The position numbers and the translations under genes are program-made. From Chitinophagaceae bacterium (lineage in GTDB: Bacteria > Bacteroidota > Bacteroidia > Chitinophagales > Chitinophagaceae), in NCBI GenBank assembly GCA_947448685.1, contig CANFOP010000003.1:1-54554 (forward strand): a stretch of 54,554 nucleotides of DNA, written 5' to 3'. The notes below the pieces were generated by a model that was not told the DNA's origin, made no database searches, and saw only the letters and a program-made list of their open reading frames with translations. Positions 10,147-18,899 of the stretch are shown one piece after another; the stretch's first letter is position 1; each line of letters starts with the position of its first letter.

Positions 10147-11769
10147 TTACCATCCTGCATTTTGAGTCATTAATGAATTTACAGACAACTCGATACTTGG
10201 AATCGGAAGAAGAGTATCTCTTTGCTTCACGTTAAAATAAGCATCCAGAAATCTGTTTTTATTGGTGGATGTTGCTGTACTGTTGGCAATGGCACTTTTT
10301 GTGAAATCCATTCTGTCAATAAAAACTCCCCATCTGATCAAATCGAATTTTCTCAAGCCTTCAAAGCAAAGTTCCCTTGCTCTTTCTTCTTGAATAAATT
10401 TTCTCATCAATGCTTGTGTGGAAACCCTTGCAGAAAACAGTTGCAATGTTTTGGCTCTTGTACGAACTTCATTTATAAAACCAATTGCCAAATCAGTTGG
10501 GCCGTTCACTTCATTCTCGGCTTCTGCAGCCATCAATAAAATGTCTGCATATCTTAAAACAGGAAAATTGGTTGGCCCCCAGTCTCTTTGTTTGGGAGGA
10601 AATGCAGGTTCATAATCTCTTTTCCATTTTCCGCAATCTCTTTCGAAGGTATAAGTACCAGGAGCATACACTGTTGATGATCGGGGATTGGAATTGGAGC
10701 TGCCGCCAAAATTGAAAGTGTACTCAGGCATATTCCAGTTTCTTCTTAATGTATCCGTTGCAGATGAATAGGAAGTGTAGATGCTATACAAAACGCCGCT
10801 TGGCACATACGAACCATATCCGTAAACGTAATTGGGGTCAGTACCAGTATATCTCATTGCCAGCTGAGAGGCAAAACGACTTCCCGGTGCTACCGAACCT
10901 TGTGGGGTATTATTTCCAATGAACTCAATTTCCCACATGCTTTCTCTGCTTACATTGTCATACGAATTTTGTGAATGATTAATAAACACCTGCTGATAAC
11001 TGGTATTTAATTTGTGTAATCCGGAATTGATCACTTTTAAAGTATAGGTTTTAGCAGAATCATAAGCAGGGACTCCCAGCATCAAAGGATGGCCTGCCAT
11101 TTTCAGATATACCCTTGCCAACATTCCCTCTACAACTGTTTTAGTTACTCTTGTACCACAGTTTACCATCGTAACATCTTTTACCAAAGTGTCTGCCTCC
11201 TTCATGTCCTGAACAATTCTGTTGTACACATCTATTGAGGGTGTACGAGGGTAATTAGGATTATTTACCTGAGTTGTTGGTTCAACTATTAATGGCACAT
11301 CTCCATATCTAGTTACCAACTGAAAGTAATTGAAAGCCCTCAAGAACAACGCTTCACCTTTTATGGACTTTTTAATATTATAAGCTACAGGTGATTGATC
11401 GATTTTTGATATCAATAAATTAGCAGCGCCAATTCCTTGATATAATGCTGTCCAACAATCTGCATAAATTTTTGTTGAAGACTGGCAATCATAAATACTG
11501 GGAACAGTGTTATAATTATTTCGATTATTGTAATGGCCTTCATCGTTGCCCATTTCCAATTCAATCGGAATATTTCTTCCGTAAGTTCCATCCTGAGCCA
11601 GCGAACTGTATATTCCACTCAGTGCTGCATTTAATTCTGATTCTGTATTAAAATAATTTGCAGTAGTTAATACGTCGTTTGGCTTAGTATCCAACACCTT
11701 TTTACAAGAAGTTATACAAACAAAAAAAGACAATAATAGTGCGAATGATATTTTTATATGCTTATTCAT
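10147..11769 (-). CDS. SusD/RagB family nutrient-binding outer-membrane lipoprotein
   Basis: 540 aa; lipobox CITSCKKVLD, LRAFNYFQLVTRYGDVPLI, YADILLMAAEAENEV, RARELCFEGLRKFDLIRWG. Confidence 0.97.
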   Translation of the reverse strand: MNKHIKISFALLLSFFVCITSCKKVLDTKPNDVLTTANYFNTESELNAALSGIYSSLAQDGTYGRNIPIELEMGNDEGHYNNRNNYNTVPSIYDCQSSTKIYADCWTALYQGIGAANLLISKIDQSPVAYNIKKSIKGEALFLRAFNYFQLVTRYGDVPLIVEPTTQVNNPNYPRTPSIDVYNRIVQDMKEADTLVKDVTMVNCGTRVTKTVVEGMLARVYLKMAGHPLMLGVPAYDSAKTYTLKVINSGLHKLNTSYQQVFINHSQNSYDNVSRESMWEIEFIGNNTPQGSVAPGSRFASQLAMRYTGTDPNYVYGYGSYVPSGVLYSIYTSYSSATDTLRRNWNMPEYTFNFGGSSNSNPRSSTVYAPGTYTFERDCGKWKRDYEPAFPPKQRDWGPTNFPVLRYADILLMAAEAENEVNGPTDLAIGFINEVRTRAKTLQLFSARVSTQALMRKFIQEERARELCFEGLRKFDLIRWGVFIDRMDFTKSAIANSTATSTNKNRFLDAYFNVKQRDTLLPIPSIELSVNSLMTQNAGW

Positions 11770-11788
11770 AGTTGAAAATTAAGTCGAA

Positions 11789-14700
11789 TTATAAATTAAG
11801 ATTTAAACCAAAACTGATTGTTTTTGCCCTAGGATATACTGAATAATCAAATCCGGGCGTCAATGCTGAATTATAAACAGACACTTCAGGGTCAACCCCT
11901 GTGTATTTTGTCCATGTTATTAAATTCTGCGCAGAAACATACACTCTCAATGATTTAATTTTTGCCTTTTTTAAAGTTGTAGTTGGAATTTCATATCCCA
12001 GTTGAAGGGTCTTTAATCTTAAATAAGATCCGTCTTCAATAACGCGAGAAGAGTAGGTTCTTGGTCCATCCCCTCCTGCAACATACATAATATTGTTTTG
12101 ATTGGTTGGAGTCCACCTGTCTAAAACTGAAGTAAATTGATTTTGTAACATTCTGCCAGAGTTTCCTTCAAAAATTAAACGGTTAGCATTTAATAAATCA
12201 TTTCCATAAGAAAACTGGAAAAATGCATTTAAATCAAAATGCTTGTATTTAATATTATTGGAAAATCCTCCTATGAAATCTGGATTGGCATCCCCTATAA
12301 TAGTTTTGTCGTCATCATTGATTACCCTATCTCCATTTAAATCTTTGTATTTAATATAACCCGGTTGAATTTTAGGATCATACACAGAGGTATTGGATGT
12401 TACTGTTGGTTTTAAAGTATAAACGCCGGCTCCGCTTAATTCAAAATCACTGTACTGATAATTACCATCCCAGATAGCACCATAATACAATCCAAGCGGT
12501 TGGCCTACTTTCGCAATATAAGGCGCCATTCCTCTCCAGTTATTATCCCAATTAATCAATGATAATAACGATTCTTGTCCATCATTTAATGCAAGAACTT
12601 TGTTTCTGTTAAATGAAATATTGAATGATGTTGTCCAGTCAAAACTTTCCTTGTCAATATTCTTAGATGTTATTGAAAATTCCAATCCCTTGTTTTGAAC
12701 TTTTCCTACATTTTTATATGCTTTTGTAAATCCGGAAGATGGTGGCAATTGAGCATAAATCAATAAGTTGGAGGTGATTTTATTATAGGCATCAACCGTT
12801 ACATTAATTTTATCATCCCACAAATTTAAATCTAAACCGAGATTAGACTGTGAAGTAGTTTCCCATTTCAAATTTGGATTTCCCAATGCACTTGGAACAA
12901 CCGCATTGGCAGCGGTTCCATTGAATGGATAAGACAATGTTATATCTGTTGCCATGGTGCTTAAATAGGCAAAATCAGAAACCCTGTTATTTCCTGTTAC
13001 GCCATAACTGAATCTAATCTTTGCATCTTTAACTGCTTTGATGGATTTCATGAATTTTTCTTTGTTCATGCGCCATGCAATACTTCCAGAAGGAAAATAA
13101 CTCCATTTGTTGGCAGTAGAAAATTTAGAAGACCCATCCGCGCGCATTGAAAATGTAACTAAATATTTTGAACTGTAATTATAGTTTGCTCTGGAAAGAA
13201 ATGAAACAAGATTATTGCTGGATTTGTACGCTACAATTTTAGAAGGAACTCCTTCATCCAAACCTGACAAGCCTAATGATTCATTAGGGAGTTGAGTAGC
13301 AGCCGTTCCATAATTATATTGTCTGGCACCTTGAACAGTTGCTCCACCTACAATATCAATTGTATTTTTCTTATTGAACTTTTTATTGAAAGAAAGAGTA
13401 TTCTCATTCACATAATTGTTTTTGGTATTAAAGACAATTGAGCCATTCACGCCATTAACTCTTCCTGATGATGTTAATGGGCTTCCGCCTCTTGTTTTTG
13501 TTCCATTAAATTCTTCATTTCTATCCACATCGTTTCTGTATCCGAATGTAGATTTAAAAACAAGGTTCTTTTTAATTTGATAATCTAAATTGAAGTTTCC
13601 CGCCAGTGCGTTGGTGTATCTGTTTCTCACTTCAAACTGAACGGTTTCGTAAGGATTAAACCTTGCATCATTACCGCTTAATAAATCTGCTTCCAATTGA
13701 GGGTCCTGACCATTTAACAAATCAACGGTTGAGTCACCTGAAACAGGTCTGTAACCCCAAACGCTGAACATCAGATTACTCGTAGCAGAACTTCCTGATA
13801 ATGATGAAGGTATGGTTCCATAGGATTTCAAAGAACTATAATTTACATTAAGCCCAACTTTTACTTTATCGTTTACTTCCTGATCTAATTTAATTCTTCC
13901 CTGGTATCTGTCATATCCTGAAAACTTAACTATACCTTCCTGATTTAAGGCAGATCCGGAAATAGAATACGTTGATTTGCCATAGCCTCCTCTCAAAGAA
14001 AGTTCATGGCTGCTCATTTGAGAGTTTCTGAATAAAATATCTTGCCAGTTAATCCCATTTACCCCTTGGTAACTTTCTACTGTTCTTCCATTGGTTAAGT
14101 AGGTTGATTTTGTATTTACCGGATCATTTTCATACTGAAATCTTACAAACTCATAAGGAGAGAGAACATCCATCTTCTTGATAATCTGATTCACACCATA
14201 ATACGTATTATAACTGATTTCTGTTTTACCGACTTTTCCTTTTTTTGTAGTAATCATGATAACGCCATTGGCTCCTCTTGCTCCATAAATTGCTGTAGCA
14301 GAAGCATCTTTCAAAATTTCAATCGATTCAATTTCCGAAACGTTAATTGCATTATTATTGGCGCCTTCTACCGGAAATCCATCTATCACATACAATGGAG
14401 AGTTGTCCTGTGTGATAGAGTTACTGCCTCTGATAACAATCGAAACCGGTGAACCAGGCTGGCCATCACTTGAAACTACCTGAACTCCTGCAGCTCTTCC
14501 CCCTAAAGCTTCTTCAAAACTTCTTACGGGAGCTTTAGCCAGATCTTTGATATTTAGTTTTTCTACCGATCCTGTCAGATCTTTTCTTTTTGAAGTTCCA
14601 TACCCTACAACTACTACAGCATCCATCGTGCTTTGTTTCTGTTTCATAAATACATTGGGAGCCGTATTACCCTTAACCACCAAATCCTGTGATTCATACC

Positions 14701-14932
14701 CAACATAAGTCAATTTAAGTGTTACTTTTTCTGCGTCAGAGGATGAAATGGTATATTCACCATCTGCATTTGAAGTGGAAGAGTTCTTTGTATTCTTCAC
14801 CTGAACAGTAACTCCGGCCAAAGGCTTTCCTTCTTCTCCATACACTTTACCTGATATTTTTTTTGTTTGCGCATACGAACTTAATGCCGCAAATAAGAAA
14901 ATTGGAATAGAAAGCAATAATCGTTTGTTCAT
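11789..14932 (-). CDS. SusC/RagA family TonB-dependent outer-membrane transporter
   Basis: 1047 aa; carboxypeptidase-like N-domain, VVVVGYGTSKRKDLTGSV, plug domain DASATAIYGARGANGVIMITTKKG. Confidence 0.98.
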   Translation of the reverse strand: MNKRLLLSIPIFLFAALSSYAQTKKISGKVYGEEGKPLAGVTVQVKNTKNSSTSNADGEYTISSSDAEKVTLKLTYVGYESQDLVVKGNTAPNVFMKQKQSTMDAVVVVGYGTSKRKDLTGSVEKLNIKDLAKAPVRSFEEALGGRAAGVQVVSSDGQPGSPVSIVIRGSNSITQDNSPLYVIDGFPVEGANNNAINVSEIESIEILKDASATAIYGARGANGVIMITTKKGKVGKTEISYNTYYGVNQIIKKMDVLSPYEFVRFQYENDPVNTKSTYLTNGRTVESYQGVNGINWQDILFRNSQMSSHELSLRGGYGKSTYSISGSALNQEGIVKFSGYDRYQGRIKLDQEVNDKVKVGLNVNYSSLKSYGTIPSSLSGSSATSNLMFSVWGYRPVSGDSTVDLLNGQDPQLEADLLSGNDARFNPYETVQFEVRNRYTNALAGNFNLDYQIKKNLVFKSTFGYRNDVDRNEEFNGTKTRGGSPLTSSGRVNGVNGSIVFNTKNNYVNENTLSFNKKFNKKNTIDIVGGATVQGARQYNYGTAATQLPNESLGLSGLDEGVPSKIVAYKSSNNLVSFLSRANYNYSSKYLVTFSMRADGSSKFSTANKWSYFPSGSIAWRMNKEKFMKSIKAVKDAKIRFSYGVTGNNRVSDFAYLSTMATDITLSYPFNGTAANAVVPSALGNPNLKWETTSQSNLGLDLNLWDDKINVTVDAYNKITSNLLIYAQLPPSSGFTKAYKNVGKVQNKGLEFSITSKNIDKESFDWTTSFNISFNRNKVLALNDGQESLLSLINWDNNWRGMAPYIAKVGQPLGLYYGAIWDGNYQYSDFELSGAGVYTLKPTVTSNTSVYDPKIQPGYIKYKDLNGDRVINDDDKTIIGDANPDFIGGFSNNIKYKHFDLNAFFQFSYGNDLLNANRLIFEGNSGRMLQNQFTSVLDRWTPTNQNNIMYVAGGDGPRTYSSRVIEDGSYLRLKTLQLGYEIPTTTLKKAKIKSLRVYVSAQNLITWTKYTGVDPEVSVYNSALTPGFDYSVYPRAKTISFGLNLNL

Positions 14933-14942
14933 ATGTATATTA

Positions 14943-17900
14943 TTATTTGTGCTTAATAAATGAAATAGTTTTAATGAAGGTGCCTGTTAACATATCATAT
15001 AGTCTAAGATAATAAACACCCGATGCCAGTGATTTAATTTGAACGGTTGTTATCTCTGAATTGATAACGATATTATCGGTGATTTTTTGACCATTGGAAC
15101 TACAGATTACTCCGTACATGGCCATCATCATGTTTCCCTGAAGTTTAATTTTAATGAAATCCTCTGCAGGATTTGGATATAAAATTATGGGTGAGTTATT
15201 TTTTAGAGGCGACGAAAGAATCGTCAAATGAAGTGTTACAATGGAATCACAACCTGCTGCATTGGTTGTAAGCCAAGTGGCAGAATTGGTGGATGTTGTA
15301 TAAACAGAGTCGTGCCATATTAAAAATGAATCAGCAGAGATTGCTTCAATGGAAGAACTTGGTTGATTTATTGTTAAATAAAGTGTCTCTACAGAATCGC
15401 AACCCGCAGCATTTGTCGTTGTCCATGTTGCAGTATTGGTAGACGCTGTATATGTGTTACCATGCCACGTAAAAGATGAACACGCCGATATAGTAGTCAT
15501 AGATGATGTGGGATCATTTATTGTTAAATGCAACGTTACAACTGAATCACAACCATTTGCATTGGTTGTTGTCCATGTTGCTGTATTCGTAGATATTGTA
15601 TATGTAGTACCATGCCATGTGTATGATGAACATGCCGATGCAGTAACCACAGATGATGTAGGTTGGTTACTGATAGTTAAATGCAATGTTACAACTGAAT
15701 CACAACCATTTGCATTGGTTGTTGTCCATGTTGCAGTATTCGTAGATACTGTATATGTAGTACCATGCCATGTGTATGATGAACATGCCGATACAGTAAC
15801 CACAGATGATGTAGGTTGGTTGCTGATAGTTAAATGCAATGTTACAACTGAATCACAACCATTTGCATTGGTTGTTGTCCATGTTGCTGTATTCGTAGAT
15901 ACTGTATATGTAGTACCATGCCATGTGTATGATGAACATGCTGATGCAGTAACCACAGATGATGCAGGTTGGTTACTGATAGTTAAATGCAATGTTATAA
16001 CTGAATCACAACCATTTGCATTGATTGTTGTCCATGTTGCAGTATTGGTAGATGCTGTATATGTAGTGCCATGCCATGTATAAGATGAACATGCCGATGC
16101 AGTAACCACAGATGATGTAGGTTGAAGAATTGTCAAATGAAGTGTTATGGTAGAATCAAAACCAGCGGCATTAGTTGTTACCCAAGTTGGGGTGTTGGTA
16201 GATGCTGTATATGTAGTGCCATGCCATGTATAAGATGAACATGCCGATACAGTAAATACTGAAGATGTTGCCTGAACAGTTTGATAGACGCCTCTGTTAG
16301 GTGCAGTAGATGGTAATGGCGTTCCATAAAAATCAAAGCCGCCATTGTTACTGATTATTTTACCATTGTTTAAAGCAGGAGATGTACTTTGTAATTTATA
16401 CCCATCCAAAAATAAAATTGTTGAAACTCCTGAGCCGGGATTTACAAATTTTGGATCGGCTGTAATCTTGAAGGGATCTGTTGGTTCATTAGAAGGATGA
16501 TTGCCATAAAAAACGTTATTGGAAAATGTTCTTGTTTGTACTCCCGCTCCGCTTCCCCAAGAATAGGAGGTGGAACTACTTAAGTTGTATATGATATTGT
16601 TATAAAAATTGTATTTGTGATTGTTGCCGTCATTTTCAACGATGATTGTGGGACTTAAGCTCGACTTTGTGTAAAAAACGTTATTGTATATTTCATTGCC
16701 TGCTGATGAATAGTTGAAGTTTATTAATCGGCCCTTATCATTTTGACTGATACAATATCTTAATGTACATCCGGTATCCTGTGCATCCGGAACTCCTGTT
16801 GTATTGTTATTTGAACTTCTTGCATTGCAACCCCAGTAAATACCTTCAGAGTTATCATGACTATAACTGTATTGAAAAATAATTCCAATACTTCCGAAAT
16901 CAGGATCATACATGCTTCCATCAATATTTCCGGGATCCACATTTTGAGTAGTAGCTCTATTGTAATATCCTTCGTTATATTGAAAAACAGTTCCTTTGGC
17001 TCTTGCAGTAAACATGGTGTTACCGGTAGTTCCTAACGCCGTTTCATAACAAACATTGTGTTCAATTAAACCAGTTTCATCAGTGCATCGAATAATCATA
17101 GCATTTTTACCGATATGATGAACGGTATTGTGGCTAACTTTAATGTTACTGTATCTTCTGTTATACCAATCTGTATACTCTGTTCCTCCTGGATAATATA
17201 CATTCCATTCGTTGTCAAAAGCAATTCCAATATTTTCACAGTACCCAATATTGCTACTGTCAATCAGTACGTCATTGAATCTGGATTTTGAATTGGAAGT
17301 TTCCGTATTGCCCAGCACCGTAAAAAATATACCTCCTGTTCTTTTGGGAATCGCGCCATTCACCGTAGTAGTGCCATTTCCCAATTGGCCTTTAATGTGA
17401 TGTATATTCAGGTTCTTTAAATAAATATGGTTGGCTGTGCCAAAATTATCCAATGCAACCATAACACCTCTTCTGTCTGCACCCAATGGATTAGGATTGG
17501 TTCCTGTGGTACTGTATAAGCCAACAAAAAAATCTGTATTAACAGGACCGTTGGGAGCATTGGTAATCTCAAGATTACTGATTTCTATGTACTGTTGGTT
17601 ATATAAATAAACGACTGCTTCTCCCACTATACCATTACCTGCCAATAAAGGATCTGCTCCTGTTCCATAACTTGTCACTTTAATAGGATTTCCCGGTGTT
17701 CCTGATCCTTTGAATTTTAATTTTTGACCTGACCAGGTACTGCCACATTTGAGAAATACTTCCGTACCTGCTACCAATGTCATGGTATTGAGTTTTGAAA
17801 CATTTTTCCATGGATTCAATAATGAACCGTCATTATTGTCGTTTCCGGCAATTGAATCAATATAGTACCTAATTACATTTGCGGAAGCGTTGGTTGTTCC

Positions 17901-18836
17901 ATTGGTAGTAACAAATGAAGAATAATTAAACGCTTTATCTACAGTGTATACTCTGTAATAATAAGTTGTATTGTTAGAAAGCGAAAGATTTGTAAATGAA
18001 TTAGCTGCGCCGATATAAGCAACCACTCCATTTCCGATGGTATTTCCTACCTGATAAATTCCATTTACATTCGGGTTAGGCTCAGATATTGGATTGGATG
18101 TGTATCTTATCACCAGATATCCTCCACCATCTACATCAGATGCATTACCCCAACTTACGTTTAATGAAGTTCCTGTGGGATTCATTACTGATGCATTACC
18201 AGGAACAGCAGGTGGCAAAGTATCAATTGCGGTACCTGGATAAACCACCCAATCATCTACATCTAAGGCATATCCCAGATTTGCTGTATTGCTGGAGATT
18301 TTAATTGCACTGAACCCATTGTTTGGTGCAGTTGATGTGGATGAGTCAATAACATAATACTTGGAAAAAACATTAGCTGCTCCAGTTGGAATAAATGTTT
18401 TATATGCCGCAGCGGTACCCGTTGCTGAAGAAAGGCCTGCCTGTAAAGTAGTATTGGGAAAGTTAACCCCATCGGTTGCTTTACAATAAAATTGAATCAC
18501 ATAAGAATTACTGGAAAGAACCGGTGATGCCGGAGAAACATAAGTTCTTGGGCTTGTATTGACTGTATTTTTTGTATTTACTACTGTTATAAAATTAGAA
18601 CCGGATCTTGCTCCTGATGAAACTATTGTTGCATTTCCTGCACCAGATGTTCCACCTCTTGCCCAAAAGGTTGCATCGGGTGTACTACTAGATCCAGTAC
18701 TGATCAAAGTTCCTACATTTTGACCTTCAAAGCCACCATCCATTTGGGGAAAAGAGCCAATGGACTGTTGGGCATTCGCATGGTTTATCAAAAGCAACAT
18801 AATAGTTGCAGCTATTGATTTCAGTAGGTTTTTCAT
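14943..18836 (-). CDS. Large secreted protein: CBM-like + FN3 N-terminus, right-handed beta-helix domain, seven ~50-aa Cys repeats, T9SS type A sorting tail
   Basis: Translation shows signal peptide MKNLLKSIAATIMLLLINHANAQ; beta-helix-like region with NDGSLLNPWKNVSKLN; SSVVTASACSSYTWHGTTYT...NGCDSVVTLHLTI repeats; C-terminal ILYPNPAEDFIKI...GVYYLRLYD. ORF track start 18851 is a TTG; ATG is at 18836. Confidence 0.85.
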   Translation of the reverse strand: MKNLLKSIAATIMLLLINHANAQQSIGSFPQMDGGFEGQNVGTLISTGSSSTPDATFWARGGTSGAGNATIVSSGARSGSNFITVVNTKNTVNTSPRTYVSPASPVLSSNSYVIQFYCKATDGVNFPNTTLQAGLSSATGTAAAYKTFIPTGAANVFSKYYVIDSSTSTAPNNGFSAIKISSNTANLGYALDVDDWVVYPGTAIDTLPPAVPGNASVMNPTGTSLNVSWGNASDVDGGGYLVIRYTSNPISEPNPNVNGIYQVGNTIGNGVVAYIGAANSFTNLSLSNNTTYYYRVYTVDKAFNYSSFVTTNGTTNASANVIRYYIDSIAGNDNNDGSLLNPWKNVSKLNTMTLVAGTEVFLKCGSTWSGQKLKFKGSGTPGNPIKVTSYGTGADPLLAGNGIVGEAVVYLYNQQYIEISNLEITNAPNGPVNTDFFVGLYSTTGTNPNPLGADRRGVMVALDNFGTANHIYLKNLNIHHIKGQLGNGTTTVNGAIPKRTGGIFFTVLGNTETSNSKSRFNDVLIDSSNIGYCENIGIAFDNEWNVYYPGGTEYTDWYNRRYSNIKVSHNTVHHIGKNAMIIRCTDETGLIEHNVCYETALGTTGNTMFTARAKGTVFQYNEGYYNRATTQNVDPGNIDGSMYDPDFGSIGIIFQYSYSHDNSEGIYWGCNARSSNNNTTGVPDAQDTGCTLRYCISQNDKGRLINFNYSSAGNEIYNNVFYTKSSLSPTIIVENDGNNHKYNFYNNIIYNLSSSTSYSWGSGAGVQTRTFSNNVFYGNHPSNEPTDPFKITADPKFVNPGSGVSTILFLDGYKLQSTSPALNNGKIISNNGGFDFYGTPLPSTAPNRGVYQTVQATSSVFTVSACSSYTWHGTTYTASTNTPTWVTTNAAGFDSTITLHLTILQPTSSVVTASACSSYTWHGTTYTASTNTATWTTINANGCDSVITLHLTISNQPASSVVTASACSSYTWHGTTYTVSTNTATWTTTNANGCDSVVTLHLTISNQPTSSVVTVSACSSYTWHGTTYTVSTNTATWTTTNANGCDSVVTLHLTISNQPTSSVVTASACSSYTWHGTTYTISTNTATWTTTNANGCDSVVTLHLTINDPTSSMTTISACSSFTWHGNTYTASTNTATWTTTNAAGCDSVETLYLTINQPSSSIEAISADSFLIWHDSVYTTSTNSATWLTTNAAGCDSIVTLHLTILSSPLKNNSPIILYPNPAEDFIKIKLQGNMMMAMYGVICSSNGQKITDNIVINSEITTVQIKSLASGVYYLRLYDMLTGTFIKTISFIKHK
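15210..16266 (-). repeat. Intragenic tandem repeat, seven ~150-bp units encoding ~50-aa modules
   Basis: Recurring + strand 'ttgttgtccatgttgcwgtattcgtagatactgtatatgtagtaccatgccatgtgtatgatgaacatgc...'; seven SS[VMI]...TLHLTI units visible in the protein. Boundaries approximate. Confidence 0.92.
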
Positions 18837-18851
18837 AATAATTAGTATCAA

Positions 18852-18880
18852 AAAGCGATTGGTTTTTTACCAATCGCTTT
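18852..18880 (-). terminator. Intercistronic rho-independent-type hairpin between the two secreted-protein genes
   Basis: Perfect 11-bp stem AAAGCGATTGG / CCAATCGCTTT with 7-nt loop; read on the minus strand the distal arm ends in a short T tract (CCAATCGCTTTTTG). Confidence 0.75.
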
Positions 18881-18899
18881 AAAGAATTTGAATTGAATG

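Noticed and set aside
15436-16083. 215-aa plus-strand ORF with striking repeats (HVAVFVDTVYVVPCHVYDEHADAVTTDDVG)
   Set aside because: It is the antisense reading of the tandem Cys repeats in the secreted protein; the repeat length is a multiple of three, so one open antisense frame propagates. No independent evidence of coding.
15210-16266. Regular repeats considered as a CRISPR array
   Set aside because: Units are ~150 bp, in frame, coding, without distinct spacers; no cas genes nearby.
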